From NCBI RefSeq assembly GCF_026340675.1, contig NZ_JAPEOX010000004.1, forward strand, positions 186,001 through 250,000: DNA of 64,000 nt, read 5' to 3'. Source of the DNA: Streptomyces sp. NBC_01264. GTDB lineage: Bacteria; Actinomycetota; Actinomycetes; Streptomycetales; Streptomycetaceae. Made by a program: the position numbers and the translations under genes. The notes under the pieces are model-generated. The model searched no databases. It had not been told where the DNA came from and saw only the letters and a program-made list of their open reading frames with translations. Positions 8,905 to 16,791 of this stretch are shown here, piece after piece; within the stretch, counting starts at the first letter, position 1; each line of letters opens with the position of its first letter.

Positions 8905-8947
8905 TTGACGCGTATAACTTTCCATATGAAGATGGATGCGTCAACCT
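8905..8947 (+). promoter_or_regulatory. Accessory-regulon operator and promoter, site 1
   Basis: TTGACGCGTATAACTT at 8905-8920. By alignment with the clearer copies, the -35 is TTTCCA (8919-8924) and, after 17 nt, the -10 is CAACCT, which is weak. It precedes the winged-helix gene at 8997. Confidence 0.5.
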
Positions 8948-8996
8948 TTCCGCGTCATCACGGCGCGGTGTCGTCCGCGATGACCTCGGAGGTCAC

Positions 8997-9440
8997 TTGA
9001 CCCGCCCCCTCGGCCGTACCCAGCAACTGGTCCTCGGTGCCCTCGCGCGGCTCAACGGTGGCGTCTGGTATCCCGGTTGCGGCTGGACGGCCGGGTGCGA
9101 CGCCGATACAGCGCGGACCCTGGACAGCCTGGTGCGCCGCGGTTACGTCGCCAGGGCAAGCGCGAGCGGCCGCTACGCGATCACCGAGGGCGGCCTCAAC
9201 GCGCTGGGCTGGTACTCCTGCGCGCGATGCACCCGGCTGACACGACACCCGCTGCCGCCTCATCCCGCACCCGGGGGCCGTCGCGTGCGGTGCTCTTGGT
9301 GTCCCGAGCTGCCGACCGCCACGCGCGGGCGGCAGCCCAGCCCTGCGGCGGGCCATACGAGCGGCAGCGGCCCGTACCACCCGGCTCGTCCCGGGCCGGC
9401 GATCCCTGCCCGGGCCGCCGCCCACACCCCGGCCGGCTGA
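8997..9440 (+). CDS. Winged-helix and zinc-ribbon protein
   Basis: A 147-residue protein. TTG at 8997 is the only in-frame start with a good ribosome site (GGAGGT ending 3 nt before). Residues 8-65 look like a winged helix (QQLVLGALARLNGG ... RTLDSLVRRGYVARASASGRYAITEGGLNAL). A CARCTRL ... CSWCP pair follows that could hold zinc, then a disordered Pro/Gly-rich tail. It may bind DNA. It is the first gene of the accessory block and sits behind a copy of the TGACGCGTATAACTT element, so it could be an autoregulated member of that regulon. Confidence 0.6.
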   Translation: MTRPLGRTQQLVLGALARLNGGVWYPGCGWTAGCDADTARTLDSLVRRGYVARASASGRYAITEGGLNALGWYSCARCTRLTRHPLPPHPAPGGRRVRCSWCPELPTATRGRQPSPAAGHTSGSGPYHPARPGPAIPARAAAHTPAG

Positions 9441-9489
9441 CCGCCCCGTCGCCCCCATCTCCGAGAGGACGTGCTTTCCGATCACCACC

Positions 9490-10017
9490 ATGGCCGAGGC
9501 CCCCGCCGCCTCACCCGGTACGGGCGCCCCCGATCGCGAGGTGCGCTGGTCCCTCGCGCTCTACCGCGAGGTACAGGGAAGGGAGTTCTACGAGTGCGGG
9601 ACGCACCGGCTGAGCAGCCGGGAGCGCGTACGCGAGGAGTACCGGCTCGCGGTTGAGCGGCCCTGGGTGTCCCGGATCGCGGTGACTGAGCACGTTCGCG
9701 AGGTGACGTACCGGGCGATCGAGCGGTGGGAGCTGCCGGGGCACGAACAGCCGACGCCACCTCCCGCTCTCCCCCCGGGCGGCCACAGCGGGGTGCGTAG
9801 CTACCAGCTGCACGACCTGGAGGGCGCCGTGCACGCGTGCCGCACCGGGGACGAGGCACGCGCGCTCCTTGAGACGTGCCAGGCGATGCCCACCGAAGCG
9901 CCGAGCCAGGCCGACGAGCACCCGCGCGCGGAACCGGCGCGGGCGTGGCTGGTGGAGGTGACGGTCATCGACTCCTCCTGGCCGATCGCCCTCAGCGACC
10001 TCCCGCATGACGCGTAA
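9490..10017 (+). CDS. Hypothetical protein
   Basis: A 175-residue soluble protein. ATG at 9490 is used, although no strong ribosome site is visible. The central part (REFYECGTHRLSSRERVREEYRLAVERPWVSRIAVTEHVREVTYRAIERWEL) is rich in Arg and Glu and probably helical. The C-terminus ends in a short beta-like segment (AWLVEVTVIDSSWPIAL). The stop codon lies inside the TGACGCGTAAAAC operator copy that precedes the next gene. Confidence 0.55.
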   Translation: MAEAPAASPGTGAPDREVRWSLALYREVQGREFYECGTHRLSSRERVREEYRLAVERPWVSRIAVTEHVREVTYRAIERWELPGHEQPTPPPALPPGGHSGVRSYQLHDLEGAVHACRTGDEARALLETCQAMPTEAPSQADEHPRAEPARAWLVEVTVIDSSWPIALSDLPHDA

Positions 10018-10049
10018 AACCTGACGACCGTGTTCGATGTCCCTGGCCC
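10008..10049 (+). promoter_or_regulatory. Accessory-regulon operator and promoter, site 2
   Basis: TGACGCGTAAAAC at 10008-10020 directly joins CTGACG (-35 like), followed after 17 nt by a poor -10 (TGGCCC). The first 19 bases match site 6 at 21939 with two differences. It overlaps the 3' end of the 9490 gene. Confidence 0.4.
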
Positions 10050-10058
10050 GCCTGCCCC

Positions 10059-10676
10059 ATGGAGTTGAAGTTGCCCCGAGAAGCCCTGATCCCCGAGCGG
10101 ACACCCCGCTACCAGCCGTATCCGAAGGCGTCGCGGTGGGACGTCCGCCTCGCCGACGAGATCCTCCGCTCCGCCGGCCTCGCCGGCGCCGACTCGGCCT
10201 GCGCCGGCTTCTCCGCGGCCGCTGAAGGCCAGAGCGTACGGATCGTGTGGATCCCGCGGCCCAGCCCGGGGGCACCCTGCGAGACGCACCGGTGCCGCGA
10301 TGCTGCTCTCGACGCGTTCGAATCCGCCGTGTCGCAGGGCGGGTTCACCGACGTCCGGCGGTTCCGCCACTCCGTCCTGGCCCGCGCGGCCATCCCGGGC
10401 ACGCCGCAGACCACGGCGCGGCTGCGCCGGGTGGGCGCCCTCCTCGAGTTCCGCCGCTCGGTGGTCTTCGAGGGATACGCGCCGCAGGTCGCCGGTGGGG
10501 CCGTGCGTCTTGCCTCGCACGGGGCGTCCCCGACGTCGAACCTGATCGTCACCGACGCCCACGGAGATGAGGTGGGGCGCAGCTACGCCGATCACCGGGA
10601 TGCGGTCGAAGGTCTCGCTCACCACTACGGCCTGCCCATGCCCGTCGCCCTCGTCGACGAAGGCCGTCCGGCATGA
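10059..10676 (+). CDS. Hypothetical protein
   Basis: A 205-residue protein whose 3' end overlaps the next gene by 4 bp (ATGA), which implies coupled translation. No signal peptide or membrane helix is visible. A middle region around SVRIVWIPRPSPGAPCETHRCRDAALDAFESAVSQGGF includes a C-x4-C pair. No family is recognised. The pairing with the DUF6884-like gene suggests that the two products act together. Confidence 0.6.
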   Translation: MELKLPREALIPERTPRYQPYPKASRWDVRLADEILRSAGLAGADSACAGFSAAAEGQSVRIVWIPRPSPGAPCETHRCRDAALDAFESAVSQGGFTDVRRFRHSVLARAAIPGTPQTTARLRRVGALLEFRRSVVFEGYAPQVAGGAVRLASHGASPTSNLIVTDAHGDEVGRSYADHRDAVEGLAHHYGLPMPVALVDEGRPA

Positions 10677-11434
10677 CGGGCCCGCCGGCGGGCGAGCCCC
10701 AGGCCGTGGAGCTCAGCTGGGCCCAGCGCGCGGGACTGCACAGCGCGGCGGTTCATCCTGCGGGCGACGTACCGGCATCGCTCGCCGACAGCGAGCTGTA
10801 CGGCCTGGAACGCCTCGGCCTCATCGGCGAGATCGGGCCCCGCCTGCGGCGGCTCGGCCCCCATACCCGCGCGGCGCAGTTCCGGATCAACGCGGCGGGA
10901 AGGACTCGTGTTCTCGGGGAGGCGCTGCCCCGGGTTGTGGTGGTCCCGTGCTCGAACACGAAGTCCGCTGCGCCCGCGGGTGCTGCCGGCGAGATGTACA
11001 TCGGGAGCTACCACCGGGCTGCCCGACGGGCCGCCGAGACCCAGGCCGGCCCCGACAGCCAACTCCTCGTGCTCTCGGCGAAGTTCGGGCTGTTGCGCCC
11101 GCAGGACCACATCCTCCGGTACGACCTGCGCGCGGGCCAGCGCGGCCAGGTGCCGCGCGCCGTCCTGCTGAGCCAGGCCCACCACCTGGCGGTAGGCGTC
11201 GCGGACGTGACGGTCTTCGCCGGTAAGGCGTACGCGAACCTCGCCCGTACGGTCTGGCCCGCGCTCGCGCACCCGCTCGCCGGTGCCCGCGGTATCGGGG
11301 ACCACCTGGCGTTCTTCGCCGACCTCTACGCCCCGGATCGCCGCGGCGGTGCGCCCGACGGGCCCGGACTCTGTCCACAGGGCCAGGGCCGCACGATCTC
11401 CCACATCACCCCCACGGCCGCCCACCGGCCCTGA
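10673..11434 (+). CDS. DUF6884-like protein
   Basis: A 253-residue protein. The N-terminal 75 residues may be a small winged helix. From about residue 85 the sequence has the pattern VVVVPCSNTKS ... GEMYIGSYHRAAR ... LLVLSAKFGLLRPQDHI ... YDL, which I recognise as the DUF6884 type: a nucleotide-fold-like domain of unknown activity with an invariant Cys and Ser after a beta strand. It overlaps the upstream gene by 4 bp. Its 3' end carries, inside the coding sequence, the promoter element for the downstream VWA gene. Confidence 0.7.
   Translation: MTGPPAGEPQAVELSWAQRAGLHSAAVHPAGDVPASLADSELYGLERLGLIGEIGPRLRRLGPHTRAAQFRINAAGRTRVLGEALPRVVVVPCSNTKSAAPAGAAGEMYIGSYHRAARRAAETQAGPDSQLLVLSAKFGLLRPQDHILRYDLRAGQRGQVPRAVLLSQAHHLAVGVADVTVFAGKAYANLARTVWPALAHPLAGARGIGDHLAFFADLYAPDRRGGAPDGPGLCPQGQGRTISHITPTAAHRP
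11364..11397 (+). promoter_or_regulatory. DnaA-box-like promoter element of the VWA gene
   Basis: CCGGACTCTGTCCACAGG at 11364-11381, then 10 nt, then CACGAT as the -10 (11392-11397). It is embedded in the last codons of the preceding gene, 52 bp before the VWA start codon. This is one of only two plus-strand copies. Confidence 0.6.
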
Positions 11435-11448
11435 CGAACGGATCTCCC

Positions 11449-12147
11449 GTGCTCAAGAAGTTCTTCGGCTCCTCCACCCCCGACGTACCGTCCGCTCCCG
11501 TTGCACGGCCGGCGCGGACGTCGGTCGCCGACCTCACCAAGAAGGCGGCACACAGCCTGCAGAAGTCCGGTCTCGCGGGCGAGCGCGCGGCCGTCTACCT
11601 CGTGCTGGACCGGTCCGGATCGATGCGCAAGTACTACTCGGACGGCACCGTGCAGTACCTGGCCGAGCGCGTCCTCGGGCTGTCGCGCACCCTCGACGAC
11701 GACGGTTCGGTGCCGGTGACGTTCTTCTCCACGGACGTCGACGGAACCACGGTGGTCAGCGTCGACAACTACGAAGGCCGCATCGAGGAAGTACACCGCG
11801 GACTGGACCACATGGGCCGGACGAACTACGCCACGGCGATCCGCGCGGTGATGGCGCACCACCGGGCCTCCGGCGCCACCGCGCCGGCACTCGTCGTCTT
11901 CCAGACCGACGGCAACCCCGACGACCGCGCCGAGACGCTCGAGCTGATGCGCCAGGCGGTCGACCAGCACATGTTCTGGCTCTTCGTCTCCTTCGGGAAG
12001 AAGGTCGACTTCCTCCAGACGCTCGACCACCTCGGGCTGCCGGTGGACCACATCGGGCTGTTCCGGGCGGACGACCCCCACCGGATCGGTGACGAGGACC
12101 TCTACGACGGGATCACCTCTCAGTTCGTGCAGTGGCTGCGCGCCTGA
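11449..12147 (+). CDS. VWA-domain protein (tellurium-resistance/TerY-like)
   Basis: A 232-residue protein that is almost entirely one von Willebrand A domain. The MIDAS motif DRSGS is at about residues 54-58, the MIDAS Thr is in GRTNYATAI (about 125), and the acidic residue is in FQTDGNPDD (about 150). Such domains bind a metal ion and mediate protein contacts. A basic N-terminal segment (KKFFGSS ... LTKKAAHSLQKSGL) precedes it. There is no signal peptide, so the protein is cytoplasmic. It carries its own conjugation-type promoter element, unlike its neighbours, and so may be expressed with the transfer genes. Confidence 0.85.
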   Translation: MLKKFFGSSTPDVPSAPVARPARTSVADLTKKAAHSLQKSGLAGERAAVYLVLDRSGSMRKYYSDGTVQYLAERVLGLSRTLDDDGSVPVTFFSTDVDGTTVVSVDNYEGRIEEVHRGLDHMGRTNYATAIRAVMAHHRASGATAPALVVFQTDGNPDDRAETLELMRQAVDQHMFWLFVSFGKKVDFLQTLDHLGLPVDHIGLFRADDPHRIGDEDLYDGITSQFVQWLRA

Positions 12148-12201
12148 CCCCCAGTACCGCCCGCTGTCCCGAACGCCCCGGCCATGGCCGCGCGCCCAGC
12201 A

Positions 12202-12217
12202 CGTTCCCCAGGGAACG
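12202..12217. promoter_or_regulatory. Palindromic operator upstream of the GntR-type gene
   Basis: CGTTCCCCAGGGAACG is a perfect 7+7 inverted repeat with a 2-nt centre. A partial inverted copy, CCCTGGGGAA, lies at 12287-12296, just before the start codon, so the two probably form an autoregulatory site. Related TTCCCC half-sites occur at 1049-1056 and 1072-1079, before the translocase gene, and as CGGGGAA-N8-TTCCCCG at 13193-13214. Confidence 0.5.
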
Positions 12218-12304
12218 GATCGCGGCCGCGGCCCGGCCGGGCCCGGCCGCGGGCGGCGTACTGCCCACCTCGACCGGCCCGCTCGCCCCTGGGGAACCCC
12301 GCAC

Positions 12305-13087
12305 ATGAACCTCTTCGGACCCAACCGCATCCGCCCCGGCCACCCCGACCAGCCCTGGGCCGTATGGCTCGTCCCCACCGACGAGATCATCGAACAGCCC
12401 CACCGCGACGCCGCCCTGGTGACCGCCGGCACCAAGAACGCCACCTTCGCCGAGCAGGCGCAGCGGGGCAGCGGCCGCGGGCAGCACGCCGTCGTGCTCC
12501 ACCACGGCTTCGCCTGGCGGGGCGGGGACGACCGGGCCTCTCCGGGCCTGTCGCCCTTCGACCTCAAGGTCCACGCCAGCCTCGCGGAGCTGCTGCGTAC
12601 CCAGATCCGGGAGGGGCACCTTCGGCCCGGTGAACGGCTGCCGCTGCAGCGGGAACTGGTGAAGCTGTACCGGGTGGGCTGGCGGACGGTGAAGGAGGCC
12701 GTGGACCTCCTGGTGGGCGAAGGCCTGCTGACCCGGGGAGCGGGGGGCGCCATCGTGGCCTCGCCGGCGGCCGAGCCGCTGCCGCTTCCCGGACTGGACC
12801 TGACGCCCCTTCCTCCGCCGGAGCCGCCGGCGTCCCCCGCCACTCACCGCGCCAAGCCCCGTCACCAGCAGCTGACGGAACTCCTGGAGAAGCTCATCGC
12901 CGACGGGGCGTTCCCGCCAGGGTCGAGAATGCCGTCCGCCCGCCAGATCGCCGAGCAGCGCGGATTCTCCCTGAGCAGCGCCTATTCGGCCCTGCGTGCG
13001 CTGAAGGTGCAGGGTCTGACGGCCTCCGGGCCCCACGGTCACACCGTCGTCGCGCAGGGATCCCGCACCGCGGGCGCCGGGGCCTGA
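12305..13087 (+). CDS. Transcription regulator with two GntR-type winged helices
   Basis: A 260-residue protein. After an N-terminal region of 80 residues without a clear fold, residues 85-155 form one GntR winged helix (LAELLRTQIREGHLRPGERLPLQRELVKLYRVGWRTVKEAVDLLVGEGLL). Residues 185-250 form a second (QLTELLEKLIADGAFPPGSRMPSARQIAEQRGFSLSSAYSALRALKVQGL). No effector domain is present. Streptomyces plasmids often use GntR-type Kor repressors to silence tra genes. The tandem arrangement is uncommon. The CGTTCCCCAGGGAACG palindrome upstream suggests autoregulation. Confidence 0.8.
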   Translation: MNLFGPNRIRPGHPDQPWAVWLVPTDEIIEQPHRDAALVTAGTKNATFAEQAQRGSGRGQHAVVLHHGFAWRGGDDRASPGLSPFDLKVHASLAELLRTQIREGHLRPGERLPLQRELVKLYRVGWRTVKEAVDLLVGEGLLTRGAGGAIVASPAAEPLPLPGLDLTPLPPPEPPASPATHRAKPRHQQLTELLEKLIADGAFPPGSRMPSARQIAEQRGFSLSSAYSALRALKVQGLTASGPHGHTVVAQGSRTAGAGA

Positions 13088-13476
13088 GGCCGGCCCGATC
13101 CGGGTGTAGGTTCCCGTCAGCCGTGTCTTCACATATCGCTCTGAGCTGCGGTTTCATGTCCCGATCCTGTGGTCGTGTCACCTCCCCTGTCTCGGGGAAC
13201 TGTCCATTTCCCCGGCCCCAGATGGCTATTCAGCAGGTCATGGATCGGGGGGAGACGAGATGCAGGACTCAAGGCCCGCCTCGGTCGGGTCGGTCATGCC
13301 GGGGCCGCCGGCGTGCGTCAACGACGGGCCGCAGCGCACTCGCACGATCGGGCGAAAACCCGCAGGCGTACGGAGCTGCTGCTCCTGGCCGCCGCGGAGC
13401 GCCACCATGCTGAGCACCACCACCCGACTCCAGCGGAAGGCTCCCTGGTGAGCAGCAAGAACCGGCGCAGGCTGAC
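13088..13476. other. Intergenic region with weak small-ORF candidates
   Basis: This 389-bp stretch contains the inverted repeat CGGGGAA-N8-TTCCCCG (13193-13214). Two overlapping short frames exist: ATG 13260-13451, with a GGGGGGAG site upstream, and GTG 13313-13480, whose TGA overlaps the next GTG start. Neither has convincing protein character. A leader or small coupled peptide is possible. Confidence 0.35.
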
Positions 13477-14091
13477 GTGAGCCGAGCTGTTGCCCCGGCC
13501 GTGCGGGAGAAGGCCCGCACCCGTACCTGTCCCGACTGCCAGGCCGCGCCGGGGGAGAAGTGCGCACCGGACCGGGCCGGACGCTCTCAGCTGCACGGGG
13601 GCCGGATCCAGGACGCCCGGCGCGCGATGGATCCCCTACCTCCGTTCCGAATCCTGCCGCCGGGTACGGACCAGGACCGACAGTTCATGCCGCTCGATCC
13701 CGACTCGGCCAACACCTTGGTGGTGTCCTTGCACCAAGACGTTCTCCGGGAGCTGTCCGCCTCCCCCTACGAGGCCACCGTTCTGCTGTGGCTGGCCCTG
13801 AAGCAGGCGGAGCTGCACCGGCCGGAGGAGCCGCCGGAGATCAGGAACTTCCAGTTGGGGTTTCTGCTCGCGCCGTCGTTCTTCCTGGCGCCCGGCGAGT
13901 TCATCGAAGCGGTGGACCGGCTCGAGGCCCGCGGCTTCGTCGAGCGGGTCGGCGCGCGGGGTGTGCGGATCAACCCCGTGGCGGTCCGTGTTGTTGAGCG
14001 CCGGGACCTGCCCGCCCGCCTCCTGATGCAGTGGAACGCGGCCAGAGCCACCTGGGCAGGCTCGCCGATGCCCACCTTTCCTTCCGCCTGA
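13477..14091 (+). CDS. Zinc-finger and winged-helix protein
   Basis: A 204-residue protein with GTG at 13477. The first 45 residues hold the common actinobacterial motif CPDCQAAPGEKCAPDRAGRSQLHGGR, a C-x2-C ... C ... H zinc finger often found on plasmid- and phage-encoded DNA-binding proteins. Residues 75-175 look like a helical DNA-binding domain (EATVLLWLALKQAEL ... FIEAVDRLEARGFVERVGARGVRINPVAV). It is probably a DNA-binding protein of unknown target. Confidence 0.65.
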   Translation: MSRAVAPAVREKARTRTCPDCQAAPGEKCAPDRAGRSQLHGGRIQDARRAMDPLPPFRILPPGTDQDRQFMPLDPDSANTLVVSLHQDVLRELSASPYEATVLLWLALKQAELHRPEEPPEIRNFQLGFLLAPSFFLAPGEFIEAVDRLEARGFVERVGARGVRINPVAVRVVERRDLPARLLMQWNAARATWAGSPMPTFPSA

Positions 14092-14126
14092 CCCCAATGA
14101 GGGGGACGGGCTTCTACGCTGACGCG

Positions 14127-14414
14127 ATGAAGCTGACTGTCCACGAGCGGGGCCTGCTGCGCGCCGTTTCCCAGGCGCCTGCCCCGACCGCGATGTCCAC
14201 GTTCTTCCCCGCCCTCACCCAGGCTGTACTGCCCGAGGTGCATGCCCCGGAGGACGACCCGGTCCGCGTCGCCTGGGCAGACGAGCAGGTCGCGCTCTAT
14301 GGGGCCTCGGTCTCCCTCTGGCAGAAGAATCTGGTGCGGGTCGTCCACCCGGCGAACGGCGAGCGGCCGGACCTGGTCGAGGCCACGGACGAAGGACGTA
14401 CCGCGCTGGTCTGA
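14127..14414 (+). CDS. Small hypothetical protein, possibly leaderless
   Basis: The 95 residues from ATG 14127 (MKLTVHERGLLRAV...) have the look of a small helical DNA-binding or regulatory protein. An alternative ATG at 14097 lies just after the previous stop. No ribosome site precedes 14127, but TACGCT at 14115-14120 stands 6 nt before the ATG, the spacing expected of a -10 box for a leaderless transcript. The family is unknown. Confidence 0.5.
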   Translation: MKLTVHERGLLRAVSQAPAPTAMSTFFPALTQAVLPEVHAPEDDPVRVAWADEQVALYGASVSLWQKNLVRVVHPANGERPDLVEATDEGRTALV

Positions 14415-14627
14415 GCAGCTGCTCGAAAGCCCGTCACCGGATGCTCACCCGTGATGGCAGCCGGAGGGGGCCTGTACACGAAGAGGCGAAGTACCAGCGC
14501 TGAATGCGTGAATCCCACGGCCATGTCGAAATGGACATCGGGATGACATCGCCGCGCGGAATGATGACACGCGGTTCGGGACCCGACACCGCGCCGTGCG
14601 GGAACTCGCCGAGCACGACCCATTACG

Positions 14628-14669
14628 CGACGCGCATAACTTGCCGTAGTCTCGTACGCGGATTCAGTT
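14628..14669 (+). promoter_or_regulatory. Accessory-regulon operator and promoter, site 3
   Basis: CGACGCGCATAACTT at 14628-14642 runs into the -35 TTGCCG (14641-14646). After 17 nt comes TCAGTT as the -10 (14664-14669). It drives the gene at 14693. Confidence 0.6.
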
Positions 14670-14692
14670 ATCGGCAACGAAAGGAGTGTGGC

Positions 14693-15562
14693 GTGGCCCG
14701 CGAACGCTACTACGCACAAGAGGCCCGCGAGATCCTCGGCTACCAGTCGGCGGAGGCCTTCGAGCAGGCCCTGGAGAACAGCCACGTCCCGCCGGCCGAC
14801 GGAGAGGACGAGGAGCTCGGTCCGTTCTGGTTCATCGAGAGCCTCGGCCGGGACGAGACGCTCAGCCTGGGCGAGATCGCCAAGCTAGCCGGCGTGAACC
14901 GGGCGACGCCGCAGAAGTGGCACCGCTCCCCGACCGGGAAGGCGGCCCGCGGCTACGAGAAGGCGACCCCGCACCCGATGCGGTCGGTCGCCGAGGCGAT
15001 GGGCGTTCCCGCGCCGGAGGCGGACGAGGCGCGCCCGCGGTACCCCCGCCGGGTCGTGGTCGGGTTCCTCAAGGCCATCGGGTACATGGACGCGCGCGGC
15101 CAGCTAGTCGAGGAGATCCAGAACAAGGGACCCGGGCGCTGGGTGCCGGTCAAGCCGACCATCGACCCGCACCCGGTGAAGGACGCCGAAGCGCTGGACC
15201 CGAAGACGAAGAAGCCTCTGACCGTGGACCCGCTGACCCGGGGCCGGCTCCGGCACTACGCGCCTCACGCCTCCGCGGTGCTCGGGTACAAGGACGTCGG
15301 CGTCTTCGAGCAGTCGCTGAACAAGGGCCGCGTGCCCAAGGCCGACGGGTACGACGAGCTGCAGCGCCCGTACTGGTGGCTCGAGACCCTTGAGGGGCAC
15401 AAGGCCGACGCCGCTGACCGCAAGGAGAAGCGGCAGGCCGGCCCGGAGCCCGACGGCTACACGACGGAGGGCCAGCCGTTCCGTCTGCTGCCCGAGGACA
15501 ACTACTACGCGAAGAAGGCTGCCGAGCCCGCCGCGAGCGAGGCGAAGAACGACGCCGAATAG
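14693..15562 (+). CDS. Multi-module helix-turn-helix DNA-binding protein
   Basis: A 289-residue protein with GTG at 14693 behind AAAGGAG. Two copies of an excisionase-like module are visible, one at residues 5-50 (YYAQEAREILGYQSAEAFEQAL ... PFWFIESL) and one at about 185-230 (HYAPHASAVLGYKDVGVFEQSL ... PYWWLETL). Between them is a third helix-turn-helix (LSLGEIAKLAGVNRATPQKWHRS, about 58-80). The C-terminus is charged. Duplicated modules suit recognition of inverted or spaced repeats. The gene has its own copy of the TGACGCGTATAACTT element, so it is a candidate for the regulator of that regulon. That link is inference. Confidence 0.65.
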   Translation: MARERYYAQEAREILGYQSAEAFEQALENSHVPPADGEDEELGPFWFIESLGRDETLSLGEIAKLAGVNRATPQKWHRSPTGKAARGYEKATPHPMRSVAEAMGVPAPEADEARPRYPRRVVVGFLKAIGYMDARGQLVEEIQNKGPGRWVPVKPTIDPHPVKDAEALDPKTKKPLTVDPLTRGRLRHYAPHASAVLGYKDVGVFEQSLNKGRVPKADGYDELQRPYWWLETLEGHKADAADRKEKRQAGPEPDGYTTEGQPFRLLPEDNYYAKKAAEPAASEAKNDAE

Positions 15563-15582
15563 GCGCGAAACAGGCTCTGACC

Positions 15583-15623
15583 TGCCCTTTTAGCTCAGAT
15601 TCGTGGTATAGTTATACGCGTCA
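15583..15623 (+). promoter_or_regulatory. Accessory-regulon operator and promoter, site 4 (inverted)
   Basis: -35 TGCCCT, 18 nt, -10 TATAGT (15607-15612). The operator is inverted here: AGTTATACGCGTCA at 15610-15623 overlaps the -10 and the probable start of transcription, a position typical of repression. The TTG start of the ATPase gene is at 15710. Confidence 0.65.
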
Positions 15624-15709
15624 GAGGGTGTTGGTCCCGGAACCGGGCGCCTCACGGCCCGGACCGGGACCGCTCCCTTTTCATCCATCAAGGTGCCCCG
15701 GAGGACTCT

Positions 15710-16705
15710 TTGACGGACACCATCACGACGCACCCGCCGGACCACGAAACCCGACCCGACACGCGGCCCCTGCGCCACCCCCTGTACCCGTTCGATCCCG
15801 CGGTGCGCACGCAGACCCGCGGACGGATCGCTCTCGGCGGGCCGAGCGGATCAGGGCACACGTTCACCGCGCTGGCGATCGCCGCCGGACTCGGCAGCTC
15901 CACCGCGGTCATCGAAGCCGTGCACGGCCACGCGTCCCAGTACGCCGACCTCTTCGACTTTGACGTCTGCCCGCCGCTCTCCTACTGCTCCCCCGAGTCC
16001 CTCGTCGCCGCCCTGGCCACCTGCGCCGCACTCGGCTACGGCACCGTCGTCATCGACTCGTTCTCCCTCTTCTGGGCCGGACCGGGCGGCATCCTCGAAC
16101 AGGTCGACGACGCGGCCAAGCGCGGCTCCGGCGGCGGCAACAACGCGGGATGGAAGGAAGTGCGCCCCCGCGAACGCAGGATGCTCGACGCGCTCTTCGC
16201 CTATCCCGGCGACGTCGTGGTGACGCTGCGCTCCACCATGGAGTACGTCCTGGAGCCCGACGAGCAGGGCCGCAAGCACCCCCGCCGCGTCGGCGGCAAG
16301 CCCGTGGCCAGGGAGGGCATCGAGTACGAGTTCAACTTCGTCGCCTCGCTGGACACCGACCACACCCTCGTGGTCAACAAGGCGCTCTCGCCCGGCCTCG
16401 CGGGCACCGTCGTGCACCGGCCCGGCCGGGAGTTCGGCGCGCAGATCCGGGCCTGGCTCGACGAGGGCGCCCCGCAGAGCCCGACCGAACCGGTCGCGTC
16501 CCTCATCGCACGCGCGCGCCGACCCGAGGCCACGTTCGACGAGCTCGGCGCGCTGATGCGCACTGTCCGCGCCCGCTTCCTCGAAGACGTCCAGATCGCC
16601 GACGACGACGGTGAGACACCGATCGACCTGGGTGTCTACATCACCCGGCGCGGCAGCGCCCTGCAGGCCACCCAGGCGCAGGACAACGCCGCCTACCGCT
16701 CCTGA
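15710..16705 (+). CDS. RecA-like P-loop protein with altered Walker A (Lys to His)
   Basis: A 331-residue protein starting at TTG 15710 behind GGAGGA. The fold is that of phage-type RecA-like ATPases (Sak4-like): Walker A region GGPSGSGHTFTALAIA at about residues 43-58, Walker B-like YGTVVIDSFSLFW near 115, and RERRMLDALFAYPGDVVVTLR near 150. The Walker A lysine is replaced by histidine (GSGHT instead of GSGKT), so ATP binding may be lost or modified. Relatives act in DNA repair or recombination. The promoter is covered by an inverted copy of the accessory operator. Confidence 0.7.
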   Translation: MTDTITTHPPDHETRPDTRPLRHPLYPFDPAVRTQTRGRIALGGPSGSGHTFTALAIAAGLGSSTAVIEAVHGHASQYADLFDFDVCPPLSYCSPESLVAALATCAALGYGTVVIDSFSLFWAGPGGILEQVDDAAKRGSGGGNNAGWKEVRPRERRMLDALFAYPGDVVVTLRSTMEYVLEPDEQGRKHPRRVGGKPVAREGIEYEFNFVASLDTDHTLVVNKALSPGLAGTVVHRPGREFGAQIRAWLDEGAPQSPTEPVASLIARARRPEATFDELGALMRTVRARFLEDVQIADDDGETPIDLGVYITRRGSALQATQAQDNAAYRS

Positions 16706-16791
16706 ACCGGCGCGGCGGCCGCACACCCGGCCGCCGCGCCCCACCACCCCCAGGCTCCGCCCCACCCGCTCGACGCCCTCACGGAGGACTC

